NCBI GenBank assembly: GCA_025765615.1
Contig: JAIVFJ010000016.1
Coordinates: forward strand, 310,001 to 374,000
Direction: 5' to 3'
Source: Zopfochytrium polystomum
Lineage: Eukaryota > Chytridiomycota > Chytridiomycetes > Chytridiales > Chytridiaceae
Length of the DNA stretch: 64,000 bases
Below, in pieces: positions 24,550-35,574 of the stretch. Under the pieces are notes generated by a model, which was not told the DNA's origin, searched no databases, and saw only the letters and a program-made list of their open reading frames with translations. The position numbers and the translations under genes are program-made. How positions within the stretch are numbered: position 1 is the first letter of the stretch; each line of letters begins with the position of its first letter.

Positions 24550-26192
24550 TCAGACTTTTAATCACAAGAAGAGCTGCTCGCCTCAGTTTTTGAAACATTT
24601 GTCATTTATATTTTCCTAGTTTTGTTTCCTTTTTGGAAGTGTTGTTTATGCTTGAGATTTGAACGGTGGCCTCAGGAGCAAAAGAAGAAATGCAATCAGG
24701 ACTTTCTATGCAAGATTGCAATGGCTCAGTTTCGCCGTAAAATGGAAGGCGGTGATTGACCGGGCGCGGGATGCGCTTTTGGTCTTGTGTCAGAAATGCG
24801 ACGGCGGAATGGGTGGAGGAGGGAGCTTACAATTCAAAGGACAAACAAAAGTTGTTCCTTCCAGCGTCAAGGGAAGGGTGGTCCCATGGCTCTCCAAAAT
24901 TCGAGTTCGCCTCGAGAGGAAATTAGGCAAGTCTGCTGCTCCTTTCTCGGCGATTAACTTGGATTTCAATGGAGAACCCAGGGACGCTGCTTTTCCTTAA
25001 TTATTTTTTTTCCATTGCACGAAACACCAAGCACCTCTCTTGGGGCTTGCCCAAACTATAAAGAAATGAAGAAGAAGAAGGAGAAATTATTCATTCGACA
25101 CACTCGCCTGGTGCTGAGCGCGTGCCGAGTTCTCTGTTTTTTTTCTTTTTTTTTTTTTTTTTTTTCTTTTTCTTTTTCTTTTTTTTTCGTTCGGGGGTGT
25201 GAAAGGCACAAACCCGAATCTAGCCTCTTTGTGTGAGAGAGTAGCGCAGGTCGGCCCAAGCACGATAAGTCTGGTTCGGGAACGGGCGACGGCGGGGCGA
25301 GCGAGCAGCAGCAAGCCAGGCATTGCACCTGCTGGGACCCGTCTCAGGTATAAATACTCGATATCCCCGATGCTTCTCCTCCCCCACCACCTCCAGTCCC
25401 AACAGATCTACTCTCCGCCTTCACCCACCCCTCCAAATCTCTCACTCATTCCCCTTCGACCCGCTCGATCATCCCGCTCGCTCATCCCGTGCTCTCTGAA
25501 CTTGGATTCTACGGAGAACCTAGGAGTCCGAGTATGTTTACGCCCAATTCCTTGCCTTTCGGCTGCCGTTCGCACCCCCCACTTCCAACTCATCCCCAAT
25601 CCTCACCCGCTCCCGCCTCCCTCCTCGAATTCACCATGATTCTGAATGGAAACGATTGGATGGAAGGGGAAGGGAGGCTCTTTTCGTTGTTTTTTCGTTG
25701 TAATTCCCACTGTGGTTGAGCATCTAGACTGCGGAGCAGAAGTCCATGGTAAAAGGCGGAGAAAAAGACTGAAAACAGAGAGGCAGGGAGCTTTCTGGTG
25801 AACAGCACTGTCGCCAAGCTGTTTTTTGACTGACATCGGGTTGCCCAAAAGAAGGACCGAGTACTACGTGACTCCCTCAAAGTTCGGCCAGGTCGTCGCC
25901 CCTCTCTACCTGCGGCCCCACGGGGTTTTTTTTTCTTTTTTTTCTTCGATGTCCTGCGGGATTGGTTGAATTTGGGGCCGCACGAAACCAGAACTTGAAA
26001 AAAAAAAAAAAAAAAAAAAGAAGAAATGATGATAATAATGACGTCAGCTTTGTTGAAGCGGACGCAGCCCATGAAGGGTCAACTCAGTACGGTGACGACG
26101 ACGACCAACGAGGAAATGCATTGATAGATAGGGGGGGCCGGGGAAAAGAAGAAAGAATAAGAGCCATTTTGTGAGCAGATGTTCCTCAACCG
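24550..26192. other. Intergenic with homopolymers and an orphan promoter
   Basis: T-rich runs at about 25138-25190, an A run near 25999-26020, and a pyrimidine-rich stretch at 25370-25630. A TATA box sits at 25349, but no convincing coding region follows on the plus strand. A short frame with ATG near 25636 in good context codes for only 27 residues. No gene is called. Confidence 0.5.
25349..25356 (+). promoter_or_regulatory. Orphan TATA box
   Basis: TATAAATA followed by a long CT-rich leader-like stretch. It resembles the promoters of the lectin and secreted-protein genes, but the transcript it would drive is not identified. Confidence 0.35.
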
Positions 26193-27459
26193 TCACTGCT
26201 GCCGGCTGCCCTGGCGAGCGTATCGGTAAATCTGGACCGCAAAGACTAGCGTGGCTCCTGCGAGAAACGCGCTGCCAGTGGCGCGAGCCGAGGGGGGGTG
26301 AAGTGCGATGAGGAACGAGTCAGTCACAGTTTACAAAATGACGCATACGAAGGTAGTGACTCAACAAATTGATCAAAAGCTGCCCGACCCACGAGTAGTA
26401 CGCGGTCAGGCTGTTTCCCGACTTTTCGACGACGACGGCGAGGACTAGCTCGCACACCAAGCACCCCGTTCCGGCCGCAACCACCCACCCCAGCACGCTG
26501 CGGACCGTCTTGACCGTGCCGCCGCGCAGCTGCCACACCACGACGTCCAGCGAATTGACGCGCTGTGGTTGCAGTTGCTGCGAAAGGTGCTGCTGCTGCT
26601 GTGCCTGCGGCGGCGGCGGCGACGGTGGAAACGTTACCGCGTTTGGGTGGGCGGTCGGAAGGGGCGGCGGCGGGGTCGGTTGACCCAGCGGAAACCGTAA
26701 CGCGGACGGGGAGCCGCCGCGCATCAAGTCGAGCGACCCAGCCCCGGCGCTGCTCCCCGCCGGCGTCGTCGATCGACCGGTCTCCTCCTCGCGAGCCCGC
26801 AGCCGGTTGAGGATCGTCGGTCCCAGCTCCCTGCGCGCGACGAGGAACTGCTGGCGTCCCCAGAACAGAAATGCGAGGATGAACACGACGCCTAGGATCG
26901 CGCTGACGGCGTCGAGCCACCTGATGGGACGCTGCGAGTTGAGGAGGGCGTCGACGCGGGCGGGGTCGTTTTCTTGGAGGATGCCCCGCGCGAGGACGCC
27001 GAACCAGATGCCGGCGGCGGCTTCGACAAAGTGCGGGAGGGGGATGAGGGCGAGGAGTTTGATGAACACGCCGACGCTGGGGACGTGCGCGGACATTGGA
27101 TTGAGGAAGGCGAAGAGGAACAAGGGGATGGTGAACCCCACGACAACGGCGTCGGATTTCCGAAATATTCTACGCGGGGTTTTTGGAAGTTCAGGTTGGG
27201 ATTGAGAGAATGGCAAGGCCAACTCAACTGCAGCATGACGATATCGCCTCGGCGAAGGTACAAGAGGGCCAGCGCCTGACACAGCATCATGGCGATGGCC
27301 AGCACGACAGCCGCCTCGATCGCGGACGGTCGGAGCAGCGGCCGTCGGTCCTTGCCCGAGAAGTAGCTTCGCGGGTTCCGCTGCACATGCCGCACCAGCT
27401 CGACGAGGGCGACGACCCCAGCAGCAGCGATCATGAAGGAGACGATCATGAGTGCGTCG

Positions 27460-27503
<44 letters not shown>

Positions 27504-27735
27504 AAGACGACGGTCAGTCGCGTGGTAAAGGGAGGAAGAGACGCGGCAGAACGTGGGTACGCGGCCGTGTGCGGACGCACATGTGCATACCAGCGGCGTC
27601 AAAGACGGGGCTGTCCCGCGCGGCGTAGCACGGCAGATCAAAGTAGCACTTGCACGACGACCCGCCCGAGTCCACGCTGCCGCTGCCGCCGCCGCCGCCG
27701 CCGTCGGCATTGGCACCGACGGCCCTTTTAGACAT
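26193..27735 (-). CDS. Seven-TM receptor-like protein, tandem copy A
   Basis: Exons 27591-27735, 27229-27460, 27169-26349 and 26257-26193 give about 420 residues with all phases matching. A Cys motif, CKCYFDLPC, precedes TM1 (IVSFMIAAAGVVALVELV); seven hydrophobic helices follow. A long Pro/Gln-rich loop lies between TM5 and TM6 and a short basic tail (AVQIYRYARQ) closes the protein. It is the tandem paralog of 28455-30185, with an identical 232-nt exon and the same intron positions. Topology suggests a plasma-membrane receptor; no known GPCR family signature was recognised. The true N-terminus is uncertain: a signal-like exon (MAFPQNGSS... with a Leu-rich core) begins at 28127 and may belong to it. 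Intron 1 contains a GT/CA microsatellite next to its acceptor. Confidence 0.75.
27464..27502. repeat. (GT)n microsatellite in intron 1 of copy A
   Basis: Perfect GT run; on the coding strand it is a CA tract lying immediately before the TAG acceptor. Seen directly. Confidence 0.95.
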
Positions 27736-28154
27736 TCTCTGATTGCTTCGGATGTGACCCAGTTTTGTATTTTGATCCTCCATTGCATATTGCATGGACT
27801 CTTTCCAAAAAGAAAAAAAAAAATAAATAAATAAAGAAATAAAAAGAGAAATAAGAAAAAGTTCAGGAACAAGACGAAGACAATCGGCTGCAACAACACT
27901 TCCGATGAAGACAGAAATGGGAGGCGCCTCACATTGCGTGTGCGGCAACTCCATTAAACAATGCTTGGCCCGCGTGTAAATAGCATTCAGAACTTGCGAT
28001 GAAAAAATATTAAACTCACTACTTGCACGTATTTTGTCAGAATCGAAAGGAGCAGCAGCAGCAGCAGTCGCGAAATAAACTGGAACCCAGCAGGCGCAAC
28101 GCTGGATCCATTTTGCGGAAAAGCCATCATCACCGTCGACGCGCTTTAGTATCT

Positions 28155-28373
28155 TTACGCAAAATGATTCGTGATTGTTAAGTATTTATTAATTGGAAAC
28201 TGCCATCCAATTTCACCCCTGTGAACAACGAAAGTGGCTGGGTAGAGAGAGGCATCGATTACAGCCCGAAAAGGGATGAAGACTGTTTCTGATAGAATGG
28301 GAGGAAGAGGCAGCACTGCCGAGCCTGTTAGACCGATGACCTTAAGGCCACCAAATAAAACCTTGTATTTCAT
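28155..28373 (-). CDS. Short hypothetical frame between the tandem receptor genes
   Basis: A 72-residue frame from an ATG (MKYKVLFGGLKVIGLTGSAV) with a hydrophobic first half. It sits just downstream of copy B on the same strand. No homology is recognised and it could be chance or 3'-untranslated sequence. Confidence 0.2.
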   Translation of the reverse strand: MKYKVLFGGLKVIGLTGSAVLPLPPILSETVFIPFRAVIDASLYPATFVVHRGEIGWQFPINKYLTITNHFA

Positions 28374-28454
28374 GAAGTCGAAAAGCAACAAATTTGCAAC
28401 AGATTGACCAGCACCGCACCAAATTTAGATAGGATAGTACTGCTTGGTATACAA

Positions 28455-30185
28455 CTACTGCTTCCTTTCTGCCACATATCGATAGATTTGCACCGCAAAC
28501 ACAATAATAATCCCAGCAACGAAAGTGCTAAACGAAAAAAGAAAAGTGGTCAGTACCGGTTCACCTCCCCAGCACCCCAAGAAACAAAACACGGTAAAAC
28601 CGCTACTCAACAATATGACAAGTGCCTGCCCGATCCACGCAAAGTACGCCGTGGCGCCGTTCCCGGACTTTTGGACCACAAAATCGAGCGCGACTTCGAT
28701 CACCAGGATGGCGACCACGGTCCCCACAAGCCACCCGAGGAACCCGCGGACCAGCCGGACCGTCCCGCCCCGCAGCTGCCACTCGACGACGTCGAGAGAG
28801 TCCATGCGCTGCGGCTGCGGCGTGGAGTGCGGCAGCGGCGGCGGCGGAGGATGGTGTTGCTGCGCGTGCTGGTGGTGGAGGTGGTGCGGCTGCTGCTGCG
28901 GTGACGGCGGCGGAGTGGAGTGGAAGGGAACATTGACTGCCAGATGGGTGGGCGGCGGGGTCGGCGTCGGCGTCGGTTGGCCCGGCGGGAGATGCGGTGG
29001 TACCCCGGTCCCGCCCTGCGGCGACAGCAGGACGGCGGCAGAGTCGATCGACGCCGCGCTGCTGCCGCCGCCACCAACGGGCGTCATCGCCATGTTGTCC
29101 GCCTCGCGCGCGCGGAGGCGAGCGAGGATCGACGGCCCGAGGGTCTTGCGGGCGTGCAAGAACTGGATGCGGCCCCACAGCAGGAAGAAGAGCATAAACA
29201 CGACGCCGACGACCGAGCTGGCGGCCTCGACAGACCGGACGGGGCTCTGCTGGCGCAACAGGTCGTCGATCGCCGTCGGGTCGTCCTCGTCGACGATGCG
29301 GCTCGCGAGGACACCGAACCAGATGCCCGCGGCGGCCTCGAAGAAATGGGGTACGGGGATGATGAAGATGAGCTTTAAGAAGGTGTGGAGGCTGGGCACT
29401 TGGGAGGAAATCGGGTGCAGGAACGCGTACAGAAGGAACGGGATGACGAAGCCCAAGGCGATGGCTTCGATTTTGCGAAAGACTCTGCGCGTGGGTGCCG
29501 TCAAGGAGTCGAAGGAACCGTTAGGCTTGGATGCTGTCAAAATCCCGCTTTGCACTCAACTGGAATAGGAGGATATCGTTTCGTCGAAGGTACACGAGCG
29601 CGTTTGCCTGGCACAGAATGATGACGATAGCGAGCACGGTGGTGATCTCGATCGACGCAGGTCGCAGCAGCGGTCGGTGGTCTTTGCCGAGGAAGTATGT
29701 CCGCGGGCTCCGGTTCACCTGCCGCACCAACAGAACGAGCGCGAGGACCCCGGTGGCAGCGATCACGAAAAAAACCGCCGTGAGCGTGACGACTGGCTCG
29801 AGACACACGATTATTCGGAAGGAGGGGGGGAACGGGCGACGTCGGTTAGCAGATGGATGGGAAGCCCTGGAAGCCGTGCGGCCAAAGCATGCCTGCTGCA
29901 TCAAAGGCCCGGCTATTCTGCGCCGCGAAGCACGGCAGATCGAAATAGCACTTGCACGCATCGCTGCCCGCTGAATCGATTCTTGTCATTCGAAGAGGCG
30001 GCCCTTGCCCAGTTGCCCTCAGCCGCCAGCGCACCCGCACAGTCACCGAACTGGCTGTGATATTTGGCAGCAATTGCTGGAGAACAACACATAAAACCGA
30101 CAAGGGCAAGACAGTCCTCTTTTTCAAGAAGACAGCCAACAAAAGTGAGCAGTGCGACTGCCCCTCCCAGCGCTGCCCATATCAT
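28455..30185 (-). CDS. Seven-TM receptor-like protein, tandem copy B
   Basis: Exons 30035-30185, 29893-29970, 29561-29792 and 28455-29484 give 496 residues. A signal peptide (MIWAALGGAVALLTFVG) leads into a Cys-rich ectodomain (about eight Cys, ending CKCYFDLPC). Seven predicted TM helices follow, with a His/Pro/Gln-rich cytosolic loop before TM6 and the tail VFAVQIYRYVAERKQ. Exon 3 is 232 nt, as in copy A, and intron positions match, proving tandem duplication. The intron after FDAA begins GC where copy A has GT. Near 28560-28620 the frame stays open through a segment that copy A splices out, so a further intron is possible. Receptor function is inferred from topology only. Confidence 0.75.
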
Positions 30186-30960
30186 GTGTTTGTGTGGGCT
30201 TCTCTTCATGGGGGACCGCGCATTCCGGTTCTGGCTCCAAGCACCTGCCTCCTTTCTGCCACAAGTTACCTAAAATAAAAACAAAAAAAAAATCCGCAAA
30301 GCAGAACGTACCATGGCGTTCGCTGCACGTTGTAATTCTTCTTGAAAAGAAGGAAATCTGTATTCGACAGCGACGCCGCTGACGGACGTTCAACCTGAAG
30401 TCGACCAATGGAGGAGGGAACCCTTCCACTCAGTTCATTCAAGTGCAAATCGCTAATTCGCTGCAACGATCAGTGGAGCTGGGTACGTTGATCGAAAATA
30501 AATTAGCAGCGGAACGTGCTTCCACTACACTACGCTGCTGGCGCATAGAGGACCTTTTTTTTTCTTTTCTATATTTCCGGAAGTCAAAGTGTGGTTGTGC
30601 GGGAAGGAACTCGGACGCATCGCCAATAGAAAGAAAAAATCGGGTTTCACATGGCAATGGGCTCTCACATCAAGAAAGTGGAAAGGGGAAAGGGATCGCG
30701 AAGTGATCCAAGGGAACAGAAACGACGAGAAGCAGGAAAAAAAAAAAGAGAAAAAAAAAAACTCTATCTCTAAGTTCCACTCTAAATCAGGAAGCCAGGC
30801 CCGCCACACCAGCAACAGCCAACAAGCGCCTGCACGCTGCAAAGAGCAGACCTGGTCACACCGCTGTAAAAGACGTTGCCAGTGGTATTTTTCCACCGTA
30901 CCCCCACAAAGCTTCTCCACCACCTGCGTTGAAGAAGAAGCTCACTGCCAAGTATACAAC
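30186..30960. other. Intergenic, holds a deleted tRNA copy
   Basis: Upstream of receptor copy B and downstream of the secreted peptide gene. It contains the truncated initiator-tRNA copy (30504-30539) and A-rich runs at 30738-30760. Open frames here lack any motif. Confidence 0.55.
30504..30539 (-). pseudogene. Truncated initiator tRNA-Met copy (36 nt)
   Basis: On the minus strand it keeps the complete 7-bp acceptor stem (AGCAGCG paired with CGCTGCT) and the whole D arm (GTGTAGTGGAAGCAC). It lacks 36 nt covering the anticodon arm, variable region and most of the T arm. In the intact gene at 32426 the missing block is bounded by the direct repeat AACGT, and one AACGT remains here. That fits a slippage deletion. 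It cannot act as a tRNA, though the remaining stems could still fold. Confidence 0.85.
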
Positions 30961-31365
30961 CTATGTCATTGCGCTTTTGATGATGCCACCGACCCGTTTC
31001 GCCGAGTTAGCCACCCTCCCCAAGACGCCGCCCACGTTTCCAGCCGCCCTGAGCATCTTTGCACCGTTGCCGCCAACGAGGAGAAGGCCGGCATTTTGGC
31101 AGCCGCGGAGCCTCCCCGTGGCTTGGACGGCGTGGGGGCCGTGCCCAGGCTCTTGCCGCCTGCTTATGCATGGATGAGGACGGAGGAACGTGGGGGAGAT
31201 AAAACTGTTACTTTCGCGTCGTTGCCGATCGGTCCTGAGCCCTTACCGGGTCGAGTCAGCGATGAAGTGCGGCCATCCAAAGCAGGAGCTGCGGCAGCCA
31301 GGTGCAGCGACCGTTGCGGCGGCAACGGCGAGAAAGATGGCGGTGAGCAGCGATATTGGACACAT
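30961..31365 (-). CDS. Small secreted protein with cationic amphipathic C-terminus
   Basis: Two exons (31247-31365 and 30961-31159) join in phase across GTAAGG...GCAG to give 105 residues. A signal peptide (MCPISLLTAIFLAVAAATVA) precedes a short Cys-containing segment (GCRSSCFGW), then a dibasic site (STRRQ). The last 33 residues are Gly/Val/Ala-rich and basic (AKMLRAAGNVGG, GRVANSAKRVGG), with hydrophobic and charged residues spaced as in an amphipathic helix. A TATA box lies 73 nt upstream of the ATG. Composition recalls secreted membrane-active or antimicrobial peptides processed from a precursor, but no family is recognised and the function is inference. It is too fragmented for simple ORF finding; the splice and signal peptide are the support. 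Confidence 0.6.
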
Positions 31366-31437
31366 TGTTGTTTGCTTTTTTGAGTGTGGGCTAGCCGAGT
31401 CGAGGGCGTGGACTGGGGCGGGAAAGTATAAGCGAAG

Positions 31438-31446
31438 ATTTAAATA
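31438..31446 (-). promoter_or_regulatory. TATA box of the small secreted peptide gene
   Basis: TATTTAAAT on the minus strand, 73 nt before the ATG at 31365, the same spacing as at 20386. Confidence 0.55.
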
Positions 31447-32145
31447 CTCGCAGCCCGTGGGTTGTTATGTGTGGGTGGCTGAGCGCACCCCTCCCAGTGT
31501 GGGCCATTCGAGTGCTTCGCCAAAAGCTGTCCGACTCAATCGACTGAAGTGTGGAGACACGCAGACAGAAGAGTGGCACATGCCACCCAACCCACCAAAG
31601 GGCATTTGCATCTGTTGGGTAGCTAGTGACATAAAACTAGTGGAGTGCTTCGTCAAGGTCAGGAGTATGGAGAGAGGCCGGCACGGCACGCGGGGTGGCT
31701 CGCTGTGCGGAAGTTCTTGGGCATGTTGGGACCCGGCTTGCCCCCCGCGACAAACTAAAACCCGTTTCTGTCTGTCCGTCTGTGCGTCTGTGCGTCTGTC
31801 TGTGCGTCTTTGGGTCTGTTCGCCGCCGTCCTTGGCCCGCTCTGGCGCGTTCTGCCAGCTGCAGCGACGTTCAATCTCAAGCCTGAACCCATCCGGCCGT
31901 CACCGTCAATAACACCAACCCCGTTCACCTGCGCAAAGGACAAAAATCAACTTTTCTCGTCACGGCCACCTCACAGTCTTGCGGCGCGAACCAGATTTTG
32001 TTCAAGTCGCGCAACATCGCGTCTGTTCAAGATCGGCGTGAGTGTACGCGGAAAAACTGATTAAGCCCAGCCAGGTTCGGGACAACGACTGAAACTTCCA
32101 AGATCCACCCCAACACTTCGCGCGCGCCGCTAGCTGGATAGGTAT

Positions 32146-32180
<35 letters not shown>

Positions 32181-32425
32181 ACGCGCGCACAGTCTGACGG
32201 GGGAAAGATTGCACGGAACTTCTTACACGTATCCATCGTCAGGGCATTCCAAAATCTGGGCACGAAAGAAAAGAAAAGAACTTCAATTGTTCGGAAATAA
32301 AAAAAAAAAAAGGAGGGTGGGGCGTTGGCCACCTTTAATGACAGTGGAAACCTTTCGACAAAAGCGGCTCTTTGCGGAGCGTTGTGACCAATCGCGAATG
32401 CTTGTGTTCTGAGAGGCACCGTTCT
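31447..32425. other. Intergenic with CTGT and GT repeats
   Basis: No gene is supported. CTGT/CTGTGCGT repeats lie at about 31768-31810 and a GT run at 32147-32179. Open frames on both strands are repeat-derived or short. Confidence 0.55.
32147..32179. repeat. (GT)n microsatellite
   Basis: GT dinucleotide run followed by an alternating CACGCGCGCAC stretch. Seen directly. Confidence 0.95.
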
Positions 32426-32497
32426 TAGCAGCGGAACGTTTCGATCGTTCGACCTTTGGGTTATGAGCCCAACGTGCTTCCACTACACTACGCTGCT
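32426..32497 (-). tRNA. Initiator tRNA-Met (CAU anticodon)
   Basis: 72-nt cloverleaf on the minus strand. The acceptor stem AGCAGCG/CGCTGCT has the A1:U72 pair typical of eukaryotic initiator tRNA. The D arm is GTGTAGTGGAAGCAC. The anticodon stem TTGGG/CCCAA encloses loop CTCATAA (anticodon CAT). The T arm GAACG/CGTTC has loop ATCGAAA, lacking the TTC of elongators as initiators do, and the discriminator base is A. No intron. It decodes AUG at translation initiation. Confidence 0.96.
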
Positions 32498-32724
32498 ACA
32501 ATTGTTATTCTTCAACCAAACAGAGAGGTTATTTTCCTCTGCTTTTTTTTTTTATTTCGGAAGTTTTTTATTATGATTGATTTTGCAAATGAAATAATAC
32601 GTTCGTTGGACACAAAGACCCCCGCTTTCCCCTCATTTCCAAACGCGCACACCACTTCAGCAAATAGGAATGAAGAAAAAAGGTAGCCCCGAGGCAAAAC
32701 AATCATAATACTTTCTTTGTTGCG

Positions 32725-34931
32725 TCACGCAACGACCCCTGCCGCAGCTTTTTCAGCAACGCCGAGCTGAACGCTGAATCGGTCGCCTCTCGCCGAGGCT
32801 GATCGACCGACGGCGATGACGTCTGCGTCTGCCGCACCGAGCCCTGCGCTGCTCTCTTCTCGATTCCACGGGCCGGCTGTAGCCGTCGCCCCGCGCGGCG
32901 GCAGCAGCTTGAACACTCTGAGTGTTGTCGCGGTTCGCGCGCGGAGCTGCGACGCCGACGGAGCCGAGGGCGGCGGCGCCGGGGCCGAACTTGAGCGTGC
33001 GTGTGGTGCGGTGGACGGCGGCGTACGGTTCGACCGGTCGTCTGCGTCCTTGCGAGCGATTTTGTTTAGCTCCTCGACGGTCAGACCAGACACTGAGAGG
33101 GGGAGGAAAGCGATTTTTGCAAGGTGAGCTCGTTCAGCGGTTTGCTCACAATCACCCCCCAGGTCGTGGACGCGAAAAAACGCAATGAAAAAACTCACGC
33201 TCTGCAACTCTGCGAAACGCGACGGGACTGAGCCCCTCCAAATCCACGTTCGCGCACCGTCTCGCGATCGACCTGACGCACCGCACCCACCCATCGCCCA
33301 GGACCTTGCGCAGCGCGTCAATGTCGCTTGCCGGGGACCGCGCTCGCCGCTCTCCTTTCGCCTCACTCAGCGTGCCGACAAAGTACTCGAGCTCGGCGTT
33401 CAATTTCTCGAGGAGCGCGCAGTTCGCGACGGCGGCGTGGACGGTCATCATAGACAGCGCGCGTCGGACGACCGACTCGAGCACCTCGACGTCGTCCTGC
33501 GCGCTGGTAGGCCGTTTAGCCAGCTTCCGCGGGCTGCCGGCGGCGGCGGCGTTGAGGACCGCAAAAAAGTGTTTCTGGCAAAACGCGGTCAAGTTGTGTT
33601 GGCAAAAGACGGTGACGGCCGCGTCGAGCTCGACCAGCGGTTCGCGCGAGGCGGGAGGCAGGCGATCCGATCTGTCGTCCTCTTGAAGACGAAGCGGGCT
33701 TGTAAAGTCGCGGCCGGAGGAGGGGCAGAAGGAATCCAGGAATCGCACGAGGTGTTTGATTTTCCGCGGGGTGAGGTACTCTTTGCGGAGCCCTTGGTAC
33801 AGCGACTTGCGGATGGAGAAAGGGACGAGGGTGTAAAAGTCGTGCAGCGGTAGGATCGTGAGGATGCGCTCTTGCTGTGGGGAAATGAGTATTTCCATCA
33901 ATTTGCTTATTAAACGGTCGAGCCCGCCCAACCCACATACCATCAATGCTCTTGCGTCTTCCATCACGTCGTCGAGCCGCCACCGCTCCGCGACTAGCGC
34001 CGCCTCAAACACGGCGCCGCCACCATCCAAGCACCCCGAGCAGTCGCACCGAAAGCCGTGGCACAGCGCGTAGATCTGCCGCACGCACTCGGTCTTGAGC
34101 GCCCCGAACTGGAGAAAATCCGCCGCCGCCAGCACCCGCGAAATCAGCTGCCATCGCGCGGGTGGCAACGCGCCGGCGAGGGCTGCCGCGACGGTGGCCG
34201 GGTCCTCGGTGAAGGCGACCGTGGCGGCGAGCGCGTCGTTCTCGATGGGCACCGCGAAGCTGTCGTTCCCCGAGTCCGCCCATCGAGCGGACGAGGTGAA
34301 GAGCGTTGCAAAGTACTCTGTCCGGGACGCGAGGAGGAAGCGGTGCGCTGTGAATGGTTCCTCCTTCTGCGTGTCCTCGCCGTCGTCGTCGTCATCGTCG
34401 ATCGACGACGTGATCCTCACGTTACGGAACGACTGCGAGTCCCGGCTGGTCAGGGCCGTGGGGCTGTACGCGGCGGCGAGGATTTGGAGCAGGATGGCGC
34501 GGTCGACGGCAGTGCAACGGGCGGTGAGGAGGGCGGCGGTGTGCGGCTGGCCGTCGCAGTCGATGCATTTGGAGAGCCATTTTGCGATCGGGGTGTTGGA
34601 GAGGGCGATCGCTGGGGAAAGGCGGTCAGTGTACCTGCGCGTCGAAAACGGAAGCCGCATGGGCCATACCTTTGTGGGTATGCACGACCGTGCGATCGGC
34701 GCCGGAGGGAAAAGCGATCTGGATATCGCAGAGGGACGCATCGCGCGGCGTCGCCGATGGACCCAGGCTGCGCAGCGTCGACGCCAGGTCGTCGGAGGCG
34801 GAGGACGCGGGCGGACCCCGGCGTCTCGAGTAGTACAACGTGCCGGATCGCCGTTGCGTCTCCTCCTCATTCTGCTGCTGGTGGTGGTGGTGCTGCTTCT
34901 GCTGCTCCTCCAGCTGCCCTCGAGCCGGCAT
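32725..34931 (-). CDS. BTB/POZ-domain protein
   Basis: Four exons with matching phases: 34670-34931, 33942-34611, 33199-33874 and 32725-33092. After a Gln/His-rich start, a BTB-like core begins DASLCDIQIAFPSG...VVHTHKAIALSN. A second BTB-like segment follows (FTAHRFLLASRTEYFATLF, then LAAADFLQFGALKTECVRQIY). The C-terminal half is helical and ends in an Ala/Ser/Pro-rich tail preceded by SGLTVEELNKIARKDADD. BTB domains dimerise and often link substrates to cullin-3 ubiquitin ligases; the tandem arrangement recalls ABTB/BPOZ-type proteins. An upstream in-frame ATG at 35006 could extend the start, but a TTTGCAG acceptor-like sequence overlaps it. Confidence 0.7.
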
Positions 34932-35574
34932 CGCTGGGGGAAGCGATGGGAGGCACCCAACGAAACGAAAGGGGCTGATCTGTGGCTCTTCGTGCAGGCC
35001 CTGCAAAGTACAAACGTTCTAGACGTTTGAAGAAGCTTGCTTGACAGCCCTCCCTAAAGGAATGGCTGCCTCGTCGTCAGTCTCGGCTGTTACCACAAGA
35101 AAATAAGCAAACCGAATGCGAATGCCCCCCAAGGACACTTTTCGGTCACTAATGCATTTTTTATTTCTTTGGAATGTTCAGGCCCGCCAAGAACGGGGTG
35201 ATCGAGCGGGGAACGATATGATGCGATGAAGGAAGCTTCGCTTTCGCATATCGTTGGACAGCGCGCGCGTGCTCGGTAGGTTTGCTCGTTCCATTTTCTT
35301 TCTACCTATCCGCACCAGTTGCATCCAATGCTAATAACACGATAAGCACTCTCTGGTTCTTTGTCGGCCGCCCAATTTGATTGCACACGAGAACTGGGTG
35401 GCACAAGATCACGTGTCATTTCGGCTGTGTATGTATTTACTGGACCTTGTCCACTGTCTACTCCCATTGGAGGAGTGGCAGGCTGGCAGGAACTAAAAAC
35501 AAGAAAAGGAAAAAGGCAGGTCAACGATTCTTCCGTCGGTGACTTTTTAGACCCCCAAAACGAGCGTTTTCGAT
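34932..35574. other. Intergenic, no supported gene
   Basis: Upstream region of the BTB gene and 3' flank of the C2-domain gene. Nothing recognisable on either strand apart from short frames. Confidence 0.5.

Noticed and set aside
24659..25000. 113-residue plus-strand frame downstream of the fucosidase
   Set aside because: Basic composition, no domain, poor context; likely 3' flank.
28525..29568. 347-residue plus-strand frame
   Set aside because: Antisense to receptor copy B, whose exons align with copy A; the frame is Arg/Thr-rich without domains.
29846..30142. Start of receptor copy B at MTRIDSAG or at the longer frame from 30142
   Set aside because: An exon from 30185 with a signal peptide joins in phase to CKCYFDLPC through a normal-sized intron, a better model.
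33185..34978. Long plus-strand frames opposite the BTB gene
   Set aside because: They mirror GC-rich coding sequence; the minus strand gives four in-phase exons with BTB motifs.
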